A model generated the notes under the pieces. That model did not search any database, was not told the origin of the DNA, and saw only the letters and a list, made by a program, of their open reading frames with translations. The translations under genes were made by a program, and so were the position numbers. Shown here in pieces: positions 10,218 through 21,480 of a stretch of 64,000 nt of DNA (position 1 is its first letter; each line of letters opens with the position of its first letter). Source of the stretch: Triops longicaudatus (lineage: Eukaryota; Arthropoda; Branchiopoda; Notostraca; Triopsidae); NCBI GenBank assembly GCA_022885665.1, contig JAGQDJ010000053.1, forward strand, positions 389,663 through 453,662, given 5' to 3'.

Positions 10218-12426
10218 TTATGGTTTGCCTTCAGGGTGGCGTTCGACGATCATGCCAACAGCCTAAAAACGCATCACATATGTTATGTTAAATACTTCAA
10301 TTACGTTTAACTTTTAGTTATTGTAAGTCAGATCGGAAAATACGGAAATGTACAAGGCTTTGAAATACTACTCGGCTGCCTGATCTAACGGCAACGAGCC
10401 CTGGTAGCCTCGCGCTCGGTTACTTTAGCATGATAAGCAGAAAATTTTACCGAGTTATCACTGAAGGATAATCCAGCAAACTCCTCTCATGCGTTCTTAA
10501 ATCACAGAATGTACGTTTACCTGTCCACCAGCTGCGCAAGCAGCAATGCAGGCAAACTGTCCATCTTCCCTAATCAATCGGTTAGCAGCGTGAGCAGCTA
10601 ATCGCACGCCTGTTGCAGCGAAGGGATGTCCAATAGACAAAGAGCCACCCCATTTGTTGAACTTATCCATCGGGGGAGCGCCAACCTTGTTTTGGCGTCC
10701 CATGTACTTCTGGGCGAAGAAGTCAGAGTCCATAGCCTTCATGTTTGCCAAAACTTGTCCCTGGGTTCAAATGAGACCTTCAATAAAATTCTTATACATC
10801 GATGGTCAGCATTACCGCAAATGCTTCATGGAATTCCCAAACGTCGATGTCGCTCATTTTCAGTCCTGCGCGTTCCAAAACCTTTGGAGTGGCGTAGGCG
10901 GGTCCGAGCAAAAGTTGGTCTTTGGGATCTTGGGATACGTAAATAAAGTCGCGCAAATAGGCTTTCGGTTTATACCCCAGTTCTTTGGCTTTTTCTTCTG
11001 TCATAATCAAGCATGCGGAAGCACCGTCGGTCTAGCAATACCAAGCGTAAATAATACATTAATACTTCGTAAGTACTTAACTCACCAGGAAAGACGCATT
11101 AGCAGCAGTCACAGTGCCATGTGGCTTAATGAATGCAGGTTTTAGTTTAGCCAATTGTTCCACGGTCGACACACGAACTCCGTTGTCCTTAGTGACGGGT
11201 GAATCAGCTCCGGGCACTGCAACCAATTGCATTTACAATAGTATTTATACAAGCATCTTCACTGAAAGTTAATACCTAACATAGGCTGCAAGTCAGTCAA
11301 GTAACCTTTCTCGAAAGCTTCTTGGGCTAAGGTATGAGAACGAATGCTGAACTCATCTTGCTCAGCACGACTTACACCAAACGCTGCTGCTAGACGATCA
11401 CCAGAATGACCCATGGTTTCGTTCGTAGAGAATTCGGCAACGGCCGGCAACTAAGAGTGAAATTAATTAAAATTGAAGAAACTATACAGGCTGAAACAGT
11501 TTACTTCGGGAGTCAAATCGGCTAACTTAAGCTGAGCCAAAAGACTAAGCCGTTGTCCCATAGATTTCGCTTTGTTGGCCTTGAGCATGATGGAACGCAT
11601 ACGACGCGAGTGGCGAATAGGAACATCGGACATAAATTCTACGCCACCGGCAACGCAAATATCGTAAACACCCGAATTGATGTAGCCAATACCTTACAAA
11701 GCAAGCAGAAAAAATAGACAATGAATGCTAAATAGTTTATCATTGGGAAGTAACATACAAGTTGTCATTGCTGCGTTGGAACTAATGCAGGCCATGGTAA
11801 CGGTGTGGGCCGGAGTTTTGTCCGAAAATCCTGCACTCAATGCAGCTTCACGAGCTACATTGCTAGTCTTGACTTCTTGGATTACCGTGCCAAAGACGAT
11901 ATAGTCAATCAACTCTTTGGGCAGATCTGTTCTTTTAACTAGACTCCTATTAAAATGTTTTGACTATAACGAGTAGTTCGATGTAAGGAATTTAGATCGA
12001 TGTAAGGAATTTACAAGAGGGCATTGCGTGCCAAATCGTGGGGCATCAGTTTCGCATAGTCGGTCCCGGAGAGGAGGAAAGGTGTTCGCACAGCATCCAC
12101 CAAGACGATATTTTTCTGGTTGGGCTTTGCTAGGGTCTTTTTCTGTTGAGAAGTCGATGGGGAAGTAGCAAAGCATCGTACAGCCAAAGGTCCTAGAGTG
12201 GGTAAAAACGGTTAGTGTATACGCTAAACAAGGGGATTGAAGTACAGGGGCAAGGTATAGGTAGAGGACAGATTAGCGAGATAACAATGCAGATGATACA
12301 ATTCAAGAAAAAACAAGTTGCAAAATGGTCCACTACAGCAATAATGTGAAATAATATTAAAAAATATTTACCTGCTCTGTAGACCGTAGACGGAAGAGAA
12401 GAAAGTTTCCCCGCTAACGCAGCCAT
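10218..12426 (-). CDS. HADHB: Mitochondrial trifunctional protein subunit beta (3-ketoacyl-CoA thiolase)
   Basis: Nine exons: 12426-12372, 12192-12015, 11946-11759, 11692-11505, 11450-11276, 11216-11086, 11031-10816, 10760-10521, 10262-10218. Phases all join, giving 471 residues (human 474). It catalyses the thiolytic step of long-chain fatty acid beta-oxidation on the inner mitochondrial membrane with HADHA. Seen: a basic, acid-free N-terminus (MAALAGKLSSLPSTVYRAG), VRTPFLLSGTDYAKLMPHDL, the nucleophilic cysteine in TVTMACISSN, VWEFHEAFAGQVLANMKAMDSDFF, the catalytic histidine in LSIGHPFAATG, and the second cysteine in ACAAGGQ. The last 15 codons, including AVGMIVERHPEGKP, sit on a tiny separate exon; without it the frame would end in unrelated residues. 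The first intron after exon 2 begins with a 20-bp tandem duplication. Confidence 0.95.
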
Positions 12427-13148
12427 TATTTTTTATATGCAAGTGTTTTTCGCAGCTACCTTCGACCGTACAACTCGATTGGCTTTACGACAGGGAAGTG
12501 ACACGCAGCGCAGGCTGTCGGCTTTTGTTACAGGTTTCTGCAATATATGAACGCCCTCGCCACCTAGTGTCTATAGCATGTATATTTTTCAGTAGCGCGA
12601 CAATTCGTTGCACATGAATCAATGGTAATGTATAACAGTTAACTGTTAACTGGTTGATGGATTTAATGTACGAGTTTATTTATTTGACAAAGTGAAGAGC
12701 TACAATTAAATATTCGGGCTATTGGTCATTAGTGATATTGACATTATGGATCTTCTGATTTTAATAATATTGAACTTTACTCACACATTGCTTTCCACAA
12801 GAATTAAACCAAAAAGGATTAACGCCTCTTTTCCTTGATAGTCATATAATTTCTATGCGAGTATTCATGTTAAACTGGTTAAGTTATAAATTGAAACAAT
12901 CATGGGACATTCTTTTTATGTACTTTAAACTGAAGAAATCAAGCAATTGAGGTCCAAAGGATGCGCGTCTGCGACTCAAGACTTTCTCAACATAAGTCTC
13001 GTAAACTGAGACTAATTTTTCTACTCGGAATAACATGGTTATTTCAGTAAAAATATCAAATAAAAATAGATGACACACACGATGTTGATCGGCTTTAAAT
13101 TTACTTCTCGACATGCATTTATTTGATTCTTTTATCTCTCTAGGAAGC
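12427..13148. other. Intergenic, upstream of HADHB
   Basis: The left part of the divergent HADHB/syntenin interval. AT-rich, with no coding frame that I can support. Confidence 0.4.
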
Positions 13149-13324
13149 AGTGGCGTCATGCCATAAGGGGCCCGGGGTGCCCGGGCACCCCCAAAATTTT
13201 TGCCATCCTGAGAAAAAAGGTATCACCCTTTTTCAAAATTTGTAAACCTGAAAAAAAGTACCACCTTTTTGCAAGAAATGCAAAATCGGGCACCCCCAAA
13301 TTTTTGAAGTGCACGACGCCACTG
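13149..13324. mobile_element. hAT-type MITE, 176 bp
   Basis: Terminal inverted repeats CAGTGGCGTCATGC at the left and GCACGACGCCACTG at the right match at 13 of 14 positions. The element is flanked by a perfect 8-bp direct repeat CTAGGAAG (13141-13148 and 13325-13332), the hallmark of hAT target duplication. Internally a GGGCACCCCCAAA-ATTTTTG stretch occurs twice in the same orientation near each end. No coding capacity. The exact duplication implies a recent insertion in the HADHB/syntenin intergenic region. Confidence 0.9.
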
Positions 13325-13788
13325 CTAGGAAGTTCTAACTCGGAATTAAATAAAGTACGTGAGAACAGTCTATGATTCCTCATTCTTTCACAAGAATCTT
13401 TTTCTTGTCAAAATTACTGCAACCCTTAATTTCTCCGAGTGATTCTTAATGTAGTTTTCTCAAATTATTCCCAGGACTTTGAAAGTTCCTCCATTGCCTT
13501 AAGCCACGCCTGCTTGCGTCATGGATCTGTCACATGGCCAGAGGCTTATGGTGTAATCGAGTCTGTGAATCATTCACGTTTTATCCACAAGCGGAAAAAC
13601 AGGACCTTGGGAGGTTCAAACCATTGATTCAAGGTTGTAAAAAGTACGGCGTATCGTGGACCATCCGGATTTTCCGTGGGTATTTGAACGCTGACGTTTA
13701 CTTTGGTTGGATTTCTGAGCTGCACCTACTTGAAGTTTATTGTGTGTTAATATTTTTATTTTCGAGAAATCTCCTTACTACGCTGAAA
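13325..13788. other. Intergenic, upstream of syntenin
   Basis: Right part of the divergent interval and presumed 5' flank of syntenin. An open frame at 13534-13875 runs through the syntenin start in another frame and has no recognisable content. Confidence 0.4.
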
Positions 13789-14982
13789 ATGTCTCTCTAC
13801 CCGTCCCTGGAAGATATGGAGGCGCACAATCTTATCAAGGTTTGTGATTCTTTAAGTAACACAAAAAAACAGTAAAGTTCGTACTAAAACATTTTTTCGC
13901 GTAAATAGGCTCAAGTTCAAGCTTTCCAGGAAATAAATGCTCCCCCGTCTTACAGTGTATATCCTCCTACTTCTCTTCTACCGAGTAGTGCTGGAGGTGC
14001 TAATAATGCTCAAGTTTACCCCTCTTTACGCGATTACATGGGTCTGGAACTCACTCCAGAATTGCTGGCGATCAATATGCCCGAGTATGCTTTAAACACG
14101 CAACCACAAGTATGTTATTATACTTATGTTTTTGACTTTCATTCAAATCACAATCGTTCGTGACTAGATGCAAGTTTCCTCCCCTGCTGCTCCGACAGCC
14201 CCTACTGCCACTAGATTGCCTGGCGTAATTGCTCCCTTGTCAGGAGATTCTGTTGGATTACTGAAAGCACAAGTTAGCCATGGTATTCGCCAGGTAATTT
14301 CAGTGATTGATCGTGGAAGTGTACAAAGTAAGAACATGTACTTAATAGTTATTTCTTTACAATTAGGTTACCTTGTGTAAAGACGCTGAGGGAAAAGTGG
14401 GTCTGCGAGTACAAGCTATAAATAAAGGTATTTTTGTCAGCTTGGTGCAAGCTAAAAGTCCAGCTGCCTTGGCGGGCTTACGTTATGGAGACCAGATTTT
14501 ACAGATCAACGGAGAAAACATGGCTGGCTACAGCATGGACAAAGTTCATGAAATCTTCCGTAAAGCTGGAACCAATAATATCCAGCTTGCTGTCAGAGAT
14601 CGTCCTTTTGAACGTACTCTAACGCTTCATAAAGACAGTGTCGGCCAGGTTGGCTTCATGTTCAAAGACGGGAAAATTACTCATTTGGTCAAAGATTCCT
14701 CGGCGGCACGTAATGGCTTATTGATCGATCATAACTTGCTGGAAGTCAACGGGCAAAACGTGGTTGGCTTGAAAGACAAGGAGATTTCCAAGATTATTGA
14801 CGAAGCTGGTCAGGTGGTCACTGTCACCGTCATGCCGAGCTTCTTATTTGAACACATGACGAAGCAGTAAGTTAAAATTTGTTTCCATGATAAATTAGTA
14901 ACTATAATTTCCTTTTCCCTTGAGTAGTATTGCCAGCAGCTTAATCAAAAAGTTTATGGATCATTCCGTGCCTGACTTGTAA
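13789..14982 (+). CDS. SDCBP: Syntenin-1 (tandem PDZ adaptor)
   Basis: Five exons: 13789-13839, 13909-14109, 14168-14293, 14367-14866, 14928-14982 (TAA), in-frame, 310 residues (human 298). A membrane-associated adaptor binding syndecan tails and ALIX, acting in exosome biogenesis and receptor trafficking. The N-terminus carries LYPSLEDM, the LYPxL motif that binds ALIX, and a second copy VYPSLRDYMGLEL at about residues 60-72. PDZ1 runs from about 127 to 205 (binding loop GKVGLRV) and PDZ2 from about 211 to 290 (loop GQVGFMF), with the short inter-PDZ linker of the family. The last exon supplies the conserved tail IKKFMDHSVPDL. The start is the first in-frame ATG and matches the family N-terminus. 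Confidence 0.95.
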
Positions 14983-15419
14983 AATGACACGCGATGAATC
15001 GGTTAACTTGCCGCGTTTCGTAGAGGCTCAATTCGATGCTTTTTAAAAAGTTGCAAAAGAAAAAGTTTTGTAAAAAATTGTAACACTCACCTTCATTATA
15101 CTTTGCCTGATTATTGTTCTACTCTGTGACTAATTAACCAAGGACCATGCATTAAAACTCCAATTGAAACATGTAATCGAAGAGAGAATAGATTATTCAA
15201 TTTTTCGTTCGTGATTTGGTGCGGTTTGGTGCCTGACCGACATGTCTCGTCGCTTAACGTATACTGTATGCCAAAGCCCAGAGAAAAGGGCCATGTTCCT
15301 TTGTATCCTTGTTTTGTCAGTGCACTCGATAATTTCCAATAAAAAATTACGCAACATGTATTGAGATTCTTTCATGATGTCCTACAAGTGTTAAAAAGGA
15401 ACCAACCCACAGAATTTTC
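14983..15419. other. Intergenic, convergent 3' ends of syntenin and ANKRD29-like
   Basis: Contains the 3' UTRs of both genes. An AATAAA at 15338-15343 (+) could serve syntenin. No coding content recognised. Confidence 0.4.
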
Positions 15420-17922
15420 CTATTTGGCAGTGTTCCCAGCGAGGTAGATAGTAAACGAAGCGTACTGGCTTTCTCTTCGTTCGCCCAGCAAGTTCCCGTT
15501 CTCTCTAGCTAACTCAGCCGGCGTTACACCAGCTCGGTTACGTAGGTTTACGTCTGCCCCTGCGTTTACCAGTTGGACGGCCACGCATGTTCGTTTGCAT
15601 AAGACTGCTGCATGAAGGGCCGAATCCCCGTTCTAAAAGAGGGAGAGAGAATGAAACCCCGAAAGCTTTTGTCTTGCACATTAAACGCTCTACGTTACTT
15701 TTAATAAACCCAAATTAGGTCTGTACACTAAAAGCTCGCGTACAACGTCAACGTGACCCTTCTGCGCTGCTTTATATAGAGGAGTACTTCCATCCTACAA
15801 AGATTGGTTAGCTTTGAAACGCTGTGACGCTATGTCACGTCCCAACATGGGATTTCTATACCGAATATTGGGCTCTATCGACTAAGGCTCCGGCCCGAAG
15901 TAGTAGGCGAACTACATGATCCCAACCCATTTGGGACGCCATCCACAAGGGAGAGACGCCGTCAACGCGTAGAACATTGGGCGACGCTCCAGCCTCCAAC
16001 AAAGACAAGACGATCTTCCCATGTCCATTTTGTGTTGCCACAAACAAAGGAGTGGCTCTGTCCTTAAAATAAATTGAAACAACAGCTAAGTCATACTGTC
16101 ATCATACCGTCATCACTTTCTAAGTCTTCGTTAACAAACCTCACCTTGGTGGCTAAATGTACGTTGGCATCGTTTAAGAGGAGCTCGCGAACGACATCAC
16201 AATGTCCGTTTTGACTAGCAACGAATAACGGTGTCCCTCCATCCTAAAGGATTAGAAACCTTCAAGATTGTCTCGAAAGCGGAGAAAAAAAAAACGACCA
16301 TGTTACCTTGCTGCGAGCGTTTATAGGTGCTTTGTACTTTACAAGCAGTCGTACGATATCTAAATAGCCCCCCTGGGCAGCGAAATGTAAAGCTGTTGTT
16401 CCCGTCTGTCACATGAGCACGAGTTGTATTATGAGTTTTTGCAAGCACAATTGACTTGGTAAAAGTATATAATCATATATATAGTTACGTTCCGACGTAA
16501 GGCCGGGTCGCCTTCTTGTCTAAGAAGCTCTTCACAACAAGCGAACGATCCAATACTTGCTGCCAAAATAAGAGGAGTTGTTCCATCCTAAAAAACGGAA
16601 CCAAGAACTTTCGTGTATATGTGAAGCGTTTTAAGTTTAGGCAGTGCTTACGTGAGATAGGCTTTTTCTAATTAAAAATGTTGCAGTGAGCGACCGAAAT
16701 CAGTTTATTCCCTATGAAAGGGCGGGGTCCCCTTTCGTGCCTATTGAGACTGTTCAAGCCTGTAAAAATTCGGTTACGGCTTTTGTCCGGAAAAAAAATT
16801 GATGTGGAGAATGTAGCTTTTCAATAAGTTCCGTCATTGTTTAGGAAACCAGAGTGCCTCGGTGTTGTTTCGTCATATAACGCTTTTAAAGTAATCAGAT
16901 ATTTGGGGTTGGGTTCGTATATGTTTCCCTTTCGTGCTTTGCGGAGGGACCATGGGAATTATCATGCATCGCTAAGCGTCCAATTCGATGCCTCACCGTA
17001 CGTTTTCAAAACTGTTCCATCAAGCGGCAGCTTGCTTTGCAGCTCGCGAACGAAAGAAACCTGTTGAAGTGCTCTACTCTTAACGATTGATTACGAATTC
17101 CAAAGTTAAGGATAATTCCGCGTCATTCTGATGCCTCTATTTGACTAGGCAGTCACTTCAGTGTTATTTATAACCCCGACCTTGTAACCCAGAACAGTTG
17201 TCTCGTGTTGGGGCCCACGCTTACGCAATGAAAGATCTTACGTGCGGCTGCGGCATAGAACTCGTCTAGACTAATTTTCTTGGTTACAATTACCTACGAG
17301 TACTTTCTACGATAATTACCCACGTGCTTACAACCTGTCTAATTCATACTGTAGATAGTCGGAGAAAGCTCGTTGAATAAAAACGTGCATGTTTCTAAGT
17401 CTTTTAGAGTCCACATTCCTAAGACCCGAGGTCGTTGGTACAAAGTTTTCACTGAATTCGTTTATATTTACTTTCCTTATATGGACTTTTTGCTTTCAAA
17501 TTCGCGCGTGTGAAGTAAAAAGCATGAGACAGATCTATCAGAACGGATGGAAATCCGTTTACATGAGAATTCTCCCTGCAAAGTACGGAGCAGAAATATA
17601 CGAGAATACCGAGAGTTAAGGAGTTAAAGAAAGAAGCAGAAAGATTCGAACAAAAGTCCCATTGAGCGTGGTTATTGATTTAAAGAGCTACGACTTAGCC
17701 TTTACGTTAGGTTTTTAAGTTTGTGTTCCCCCACCTTGTAACAAGTGAATGCTTTATTTAGGCATTAGCGTGAACATAAAACTCAAGTAATATAGGAAGC
17801 ATTAGTAATACCTTGTCCCGACAATCGACGTGCACTCGTCCGCTGTCCAGAATTTTTCGCAAACGGTTGAAGTCACCTTTGGCAGCTGCGAGGTGAAAAT
17901 GAACGTCAGCCAGTGATTCTTT
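15420..17922 (-). CDS. ANKRD29: Ankyrin-repeat protein, ANKRD29-like (5' end unresolved)
   Basis: Exons, all phase 0 at both ends: 17922-17812, 16587-16489, 16405-16307, 16243-16145, 16062-15862, 15794-15699, 15632-15420. Most exons encode one 33-residue ankyrin repeat; 16062-15862 encodes two. The order of repeats and wording (GRVHVDCRDK, DGTTPLILAASIGS, FAAQGGYLDIVRLLV, PLWMASQMGWDHVVRLLL, KAAQKGHVDVVRELL, NGDSALHAAVL) matches human ANKRD29 repeat by repeat. The role of ANKRD29 is not established; ankyrin solenoids bind proteins. A 1.2-kb intron (16588-17811) follows the first exon shown, and I could not place the initiating exon. At the C-terminus the chosen frame reads PAELARENGNLLGERRES to TAG. 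The +1 frame just there reads EEKASTLRLLSTSLG, which looks more like the family ending. Confidence 0.85.
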
Positions 17923-19373
17923 CTGGAGGAAAATAGAAGAGCGATATTTGTTGAAAAACCAACAGGGTGGAAAAAATCACATTGCATAATCTTCTTCGCT
18001 TTATAAGCTTATTAAGAATCTTGAGAGTATGAAAAGTTCTCCATTGCGAAAACAAAGCTGCGCAGTATGCGCGTCAGAAATTTTAATCACGTAGGCGTTA
18101 AGATTCGTCTTTCCCACTCTCGTTCTACAACTGCTTGTTTAAAGCTTTAATGAAGCCCTATGATGTTCAGATTATGTCTAAATCACCTTGAGAGACATAT
18201 GGCGCCAATGTAATCCGCTCGTTTCACGTCATTACGGAAAACCCTTCGTCGTTAACTTTTAGTAGAATGTAAAACAGTGGTATTGAACAATTTATTATAC
18301 TCCTCACTATTGCGTTGAGAACGTGGACGAATGTGAAGAGCACGCGGAAAAATCAAGCGGTTTGCTCGTCAAACAGCGTTAGCCTGGCGTGAGCAAATAC
18401 TAGCTGAGCTCGTTTGCCTTGGTCGCTCGTATAAAATAGTCATGGAGCATAGAAGCTCGCGAGTCACGTGAATGAATTTCCTTGATCGCGCACAGAACTT
18501 CCTACCATCTTGCGAACATATATTGAAGCTTTTTCAATATCGGAATTCCTTACAGGTTGGCAAGTATCTTTGCACAGGTGCGAGAAACTCACCTGTCTGT
18601 CCTTATTCTTCACTAGCTTCGGATTGGCCAGTATTTCGGCAAACTTTCAGTTCGTAGCTCTTTGCCCAGAAAAAGACCGAAAAGGGCTGAATTGACAGTC
18701 TGCAAGGTGATAGGCCTATACTTGAGCATTGCTCTCAAACAATAGACCTTTTCGGGTGCGATGGGAAAATAAAATTGAAGAATGTCTGGTATGCAAGTGT
18801 GTTAAGCGAAGCGAAAGAAAGAAAAAGAACAGGTGGATTGTGGATTTGCGTGCGTGGAACATATCACTGGACAAGGACAGGGATACAGTGACCTGGTAGC
18901 TGTTTAGTTCATGTTCACGAATGGGTTCAAGAATGTGTCACGCATTATCAAGTTGTCATAATCTATAATCGTTGTTGCGCCGCAAAGTTGAGTATAGCTA
19001 TTTGTGCGTTGCTATAGGAACAGATTTTTTTTAGAAGTTTGTGTACATAAAACTGTGCGAAATTAAAATTGGAATATGATAGCCATTGATCGAAACCCTT
19101 TTTCTGCCAGTGCCGGCGTATAAGAACCTGCAACACGGTGAGCTTCTAATTCACTTATTTCGAACTCGATTCGTGCTTGGCAGTAGACGTGGAAGTGACA
19201 TTCACAATGAGTGGTAATGAACAGGAAGTTCGGTTGCCTTGTTTTCTTAGAAAGATTTTCCCGTTGCAGTTTCGAGGGTCTTTTTGTAGATGCTAAAGAA
19301 GTGCAGGTAAAAATGTTATTTGGAAAAAGGGACATTCTCACCTATACGAAAACCTACAAGGACATGTAATCTC

Positions 19374-19569
19374 ATGAAAGTAGCTACACCACCGACCTTC
19401 CGAACGAGGCAGAAACGCCATATTGAAAACAGATACCATGGTGTGAACTCATCTTACCCACAGGAGTTGCTATCACTTCGGTTACCGTACGCAGGGAAAA
19501 GTGCTATGAAGTATCCCCATAGTCATCTCGTGTATTCTGGTCCTCTCAAACGCCCGGATAGTGCTCATG
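19374..19569 (+). other. Candidate coding exon, possible alternative first exon of varicose
   Basis: An ATG-started open frame of 65 codons ends at a strong donor (CATG then GTAAGT). It leaves one base (G) over, the phase needed by the first recognised varicose exon at 26569. The peptide is basic and Pro/Arg-rich (for example TPPTFRTRQKRH, KYPHSHLVYSGPLKRPDSAH) with no known domain. Linking it to varicose over a 7-kb intron is inference from phase, strand and lack of another receiver. Confidence 0.3.
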
Positions 19570-21354
19570 GTAAGTAGTTCAATACAATCATCTTTGTGAG
19601 TTTTGTGCCACGACTGTTATTTCTTTACCTTCCTACATGTATTTCTTACTTTCAGCTTCCAGAGTACTATCATACTTACGTTAATTTTGTTAAACAATGT
19701 GTAATTTGGTGTCGTTTGAAAAGCTAGACTATTCCCGGCGTTTACTAAAAGGTGTTTCTAATTTGAATCAACTTAAAAAAAGAGTTCCCTTTTTACTTCT
19801 GTGCAAAATGTCAAGTCACTTGAGTAATGTCGTTTTGAACAACCTCGTACCAGTATATAGAGGAGGGACTAGAAACGATTTTAGCTACTGCTTCCTATTG
19901 AAGTTAACTTTTTGTACTTCATATAAGCGAAAGCGCAGTCCAAATTTATAAACAGTAGATTAATTGGAATCATGATGTATGAAAATTCCCATGATATTCT
20001 CCCGAAAGGGGTTTATGTGTACAGGGCCTTAAGCAAATCAAAGTCCTGATAAGACGAATCTCTGCTTAAAATAAAATCGTTAACCCGGTCCCAAGCCCTT
20101 CTTCTTAAGCAGAAACCATCGTGTTTCTTTAAGTGTTTGATTTTGCTCCATATACCTGCATTTCACCAATTATAGACATCGGATAGATTAACATTCACCT
20201 GCCATTGTGACGATATTAACTTCCATAACTTACAACACCAATTTCCACTAGAACTGGCATCCTTTTCGCAATTTTCTACCAAAACTAGACTTTAAAATCT
20301 ACAAAGCTACATATAAAAGTGATTGTGATTCTTTTCCTACGAGACGTTACTAAGTAGTTAAACTAAACGCGTCACTTAAAACTACATTCTTGCATTCTGT
20401 TTCTTGGTGTCTTTTTACAAGATTGATTCGAAAATTTACTTAGGTCACAATTAGTGCCAGAAAGATCGTTTCGAGCACTTAAAATGTCAAAACTATGTTA
20501 ACTTGTGAAACTGACTTACGAATTTGATGTCATATGTACAATTTGTTAAATTTTATGGAGCGAAATTGGATTTTTTGAATAAGAACTAATGAAGCAATTA
20601 CTGAGATCAGTTATGATGTTTTAATAGCGGTAAAACATGAAAAAAATTATCTGATACATTAAGCAGACACATGAGCTTAATAAAAAAATTATTTTTCCAT
20701 TGTGTAGAGTATGTTAGAAAGTCAATTCTGTAACTTTGCGTTTCTTTTTCGGTGATTCAGAGCGCATTCCTGTCTTTTAATGTAATTTTCCGTTCTTCAT
20801 TTGCGGTTTCCTTATACGCGGACATTCTCCGGAGCTTATCCCCCGCAAATGAGGAGCTTCGACTATATATAAAAGCTTAGGATAAATTCAGGAATATTTC
20901 CTGTTATATGCTTGATTGGAAACTCTCTTTTGCTGAAATTGTTGCGTTGTCTAAACAATGAAGTTTGATTTGAAATAAATACGACTTTGTACTAGTTTGA
21001 CACTACTCTTTTATATCACAGCGCAAAAAAAGCTCCACACCAATAAGGTCCTCGCGTTTAACAAGCTTGTTTCTTGCGGACTTAAATGTTGGTCATGTGT
21101 CTTCTTCGGTTTTCTAGAACTAGGGAACAAATTCAGCGGACTTGGTTAAAGTAACAAGATGCTGTATTGCTTTATATTTATATTATTATTGCGAATTTTT
21201 TAAACAATATTATTAGCGTAGGGAATGAAAAAACATAAAACTGAAAAGAAACACCCCCAATTGTCGAAAAATAAAATAAAATAAATTATATTTTATATTA
21301 TGCTAACCAACTGTTATTTCTGACGATTTTTCAAGGGACCTCACGCTCACAGCC

Positions 21355-21480
21355 GTACCCAGAGAGATACGGGGTACTCACCCCCCTCCTTCGAAGTTTT
21401 TCTTTTAAAATGAGAAAGATGAGGAAAACCTTCAAAGTCACAAAAATTCCACACGTACTGCCCCCCCCCCCAAATTAAAA
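21355..21480 (+). repeat. GCCGTACCCAG repeat family, degenerate copy
   Basis: Begins GCCGTACCCAGAGAG, followed by C-rich DNA and TTTTTCTTTTAAAATGAGAAAGATGAGG. This resembles the copy at 40566-40735 in order and spacing. Family membership is by eye; boundaries are approximate. Confidence 0.4.

Noticed and set aside
10521..10760. HADHB ending in unrelated residues VNVHSVI
   Set aside because: This is intron read-through. A consensus donor precedes it and the true tail is on the small exon 10218-10262.
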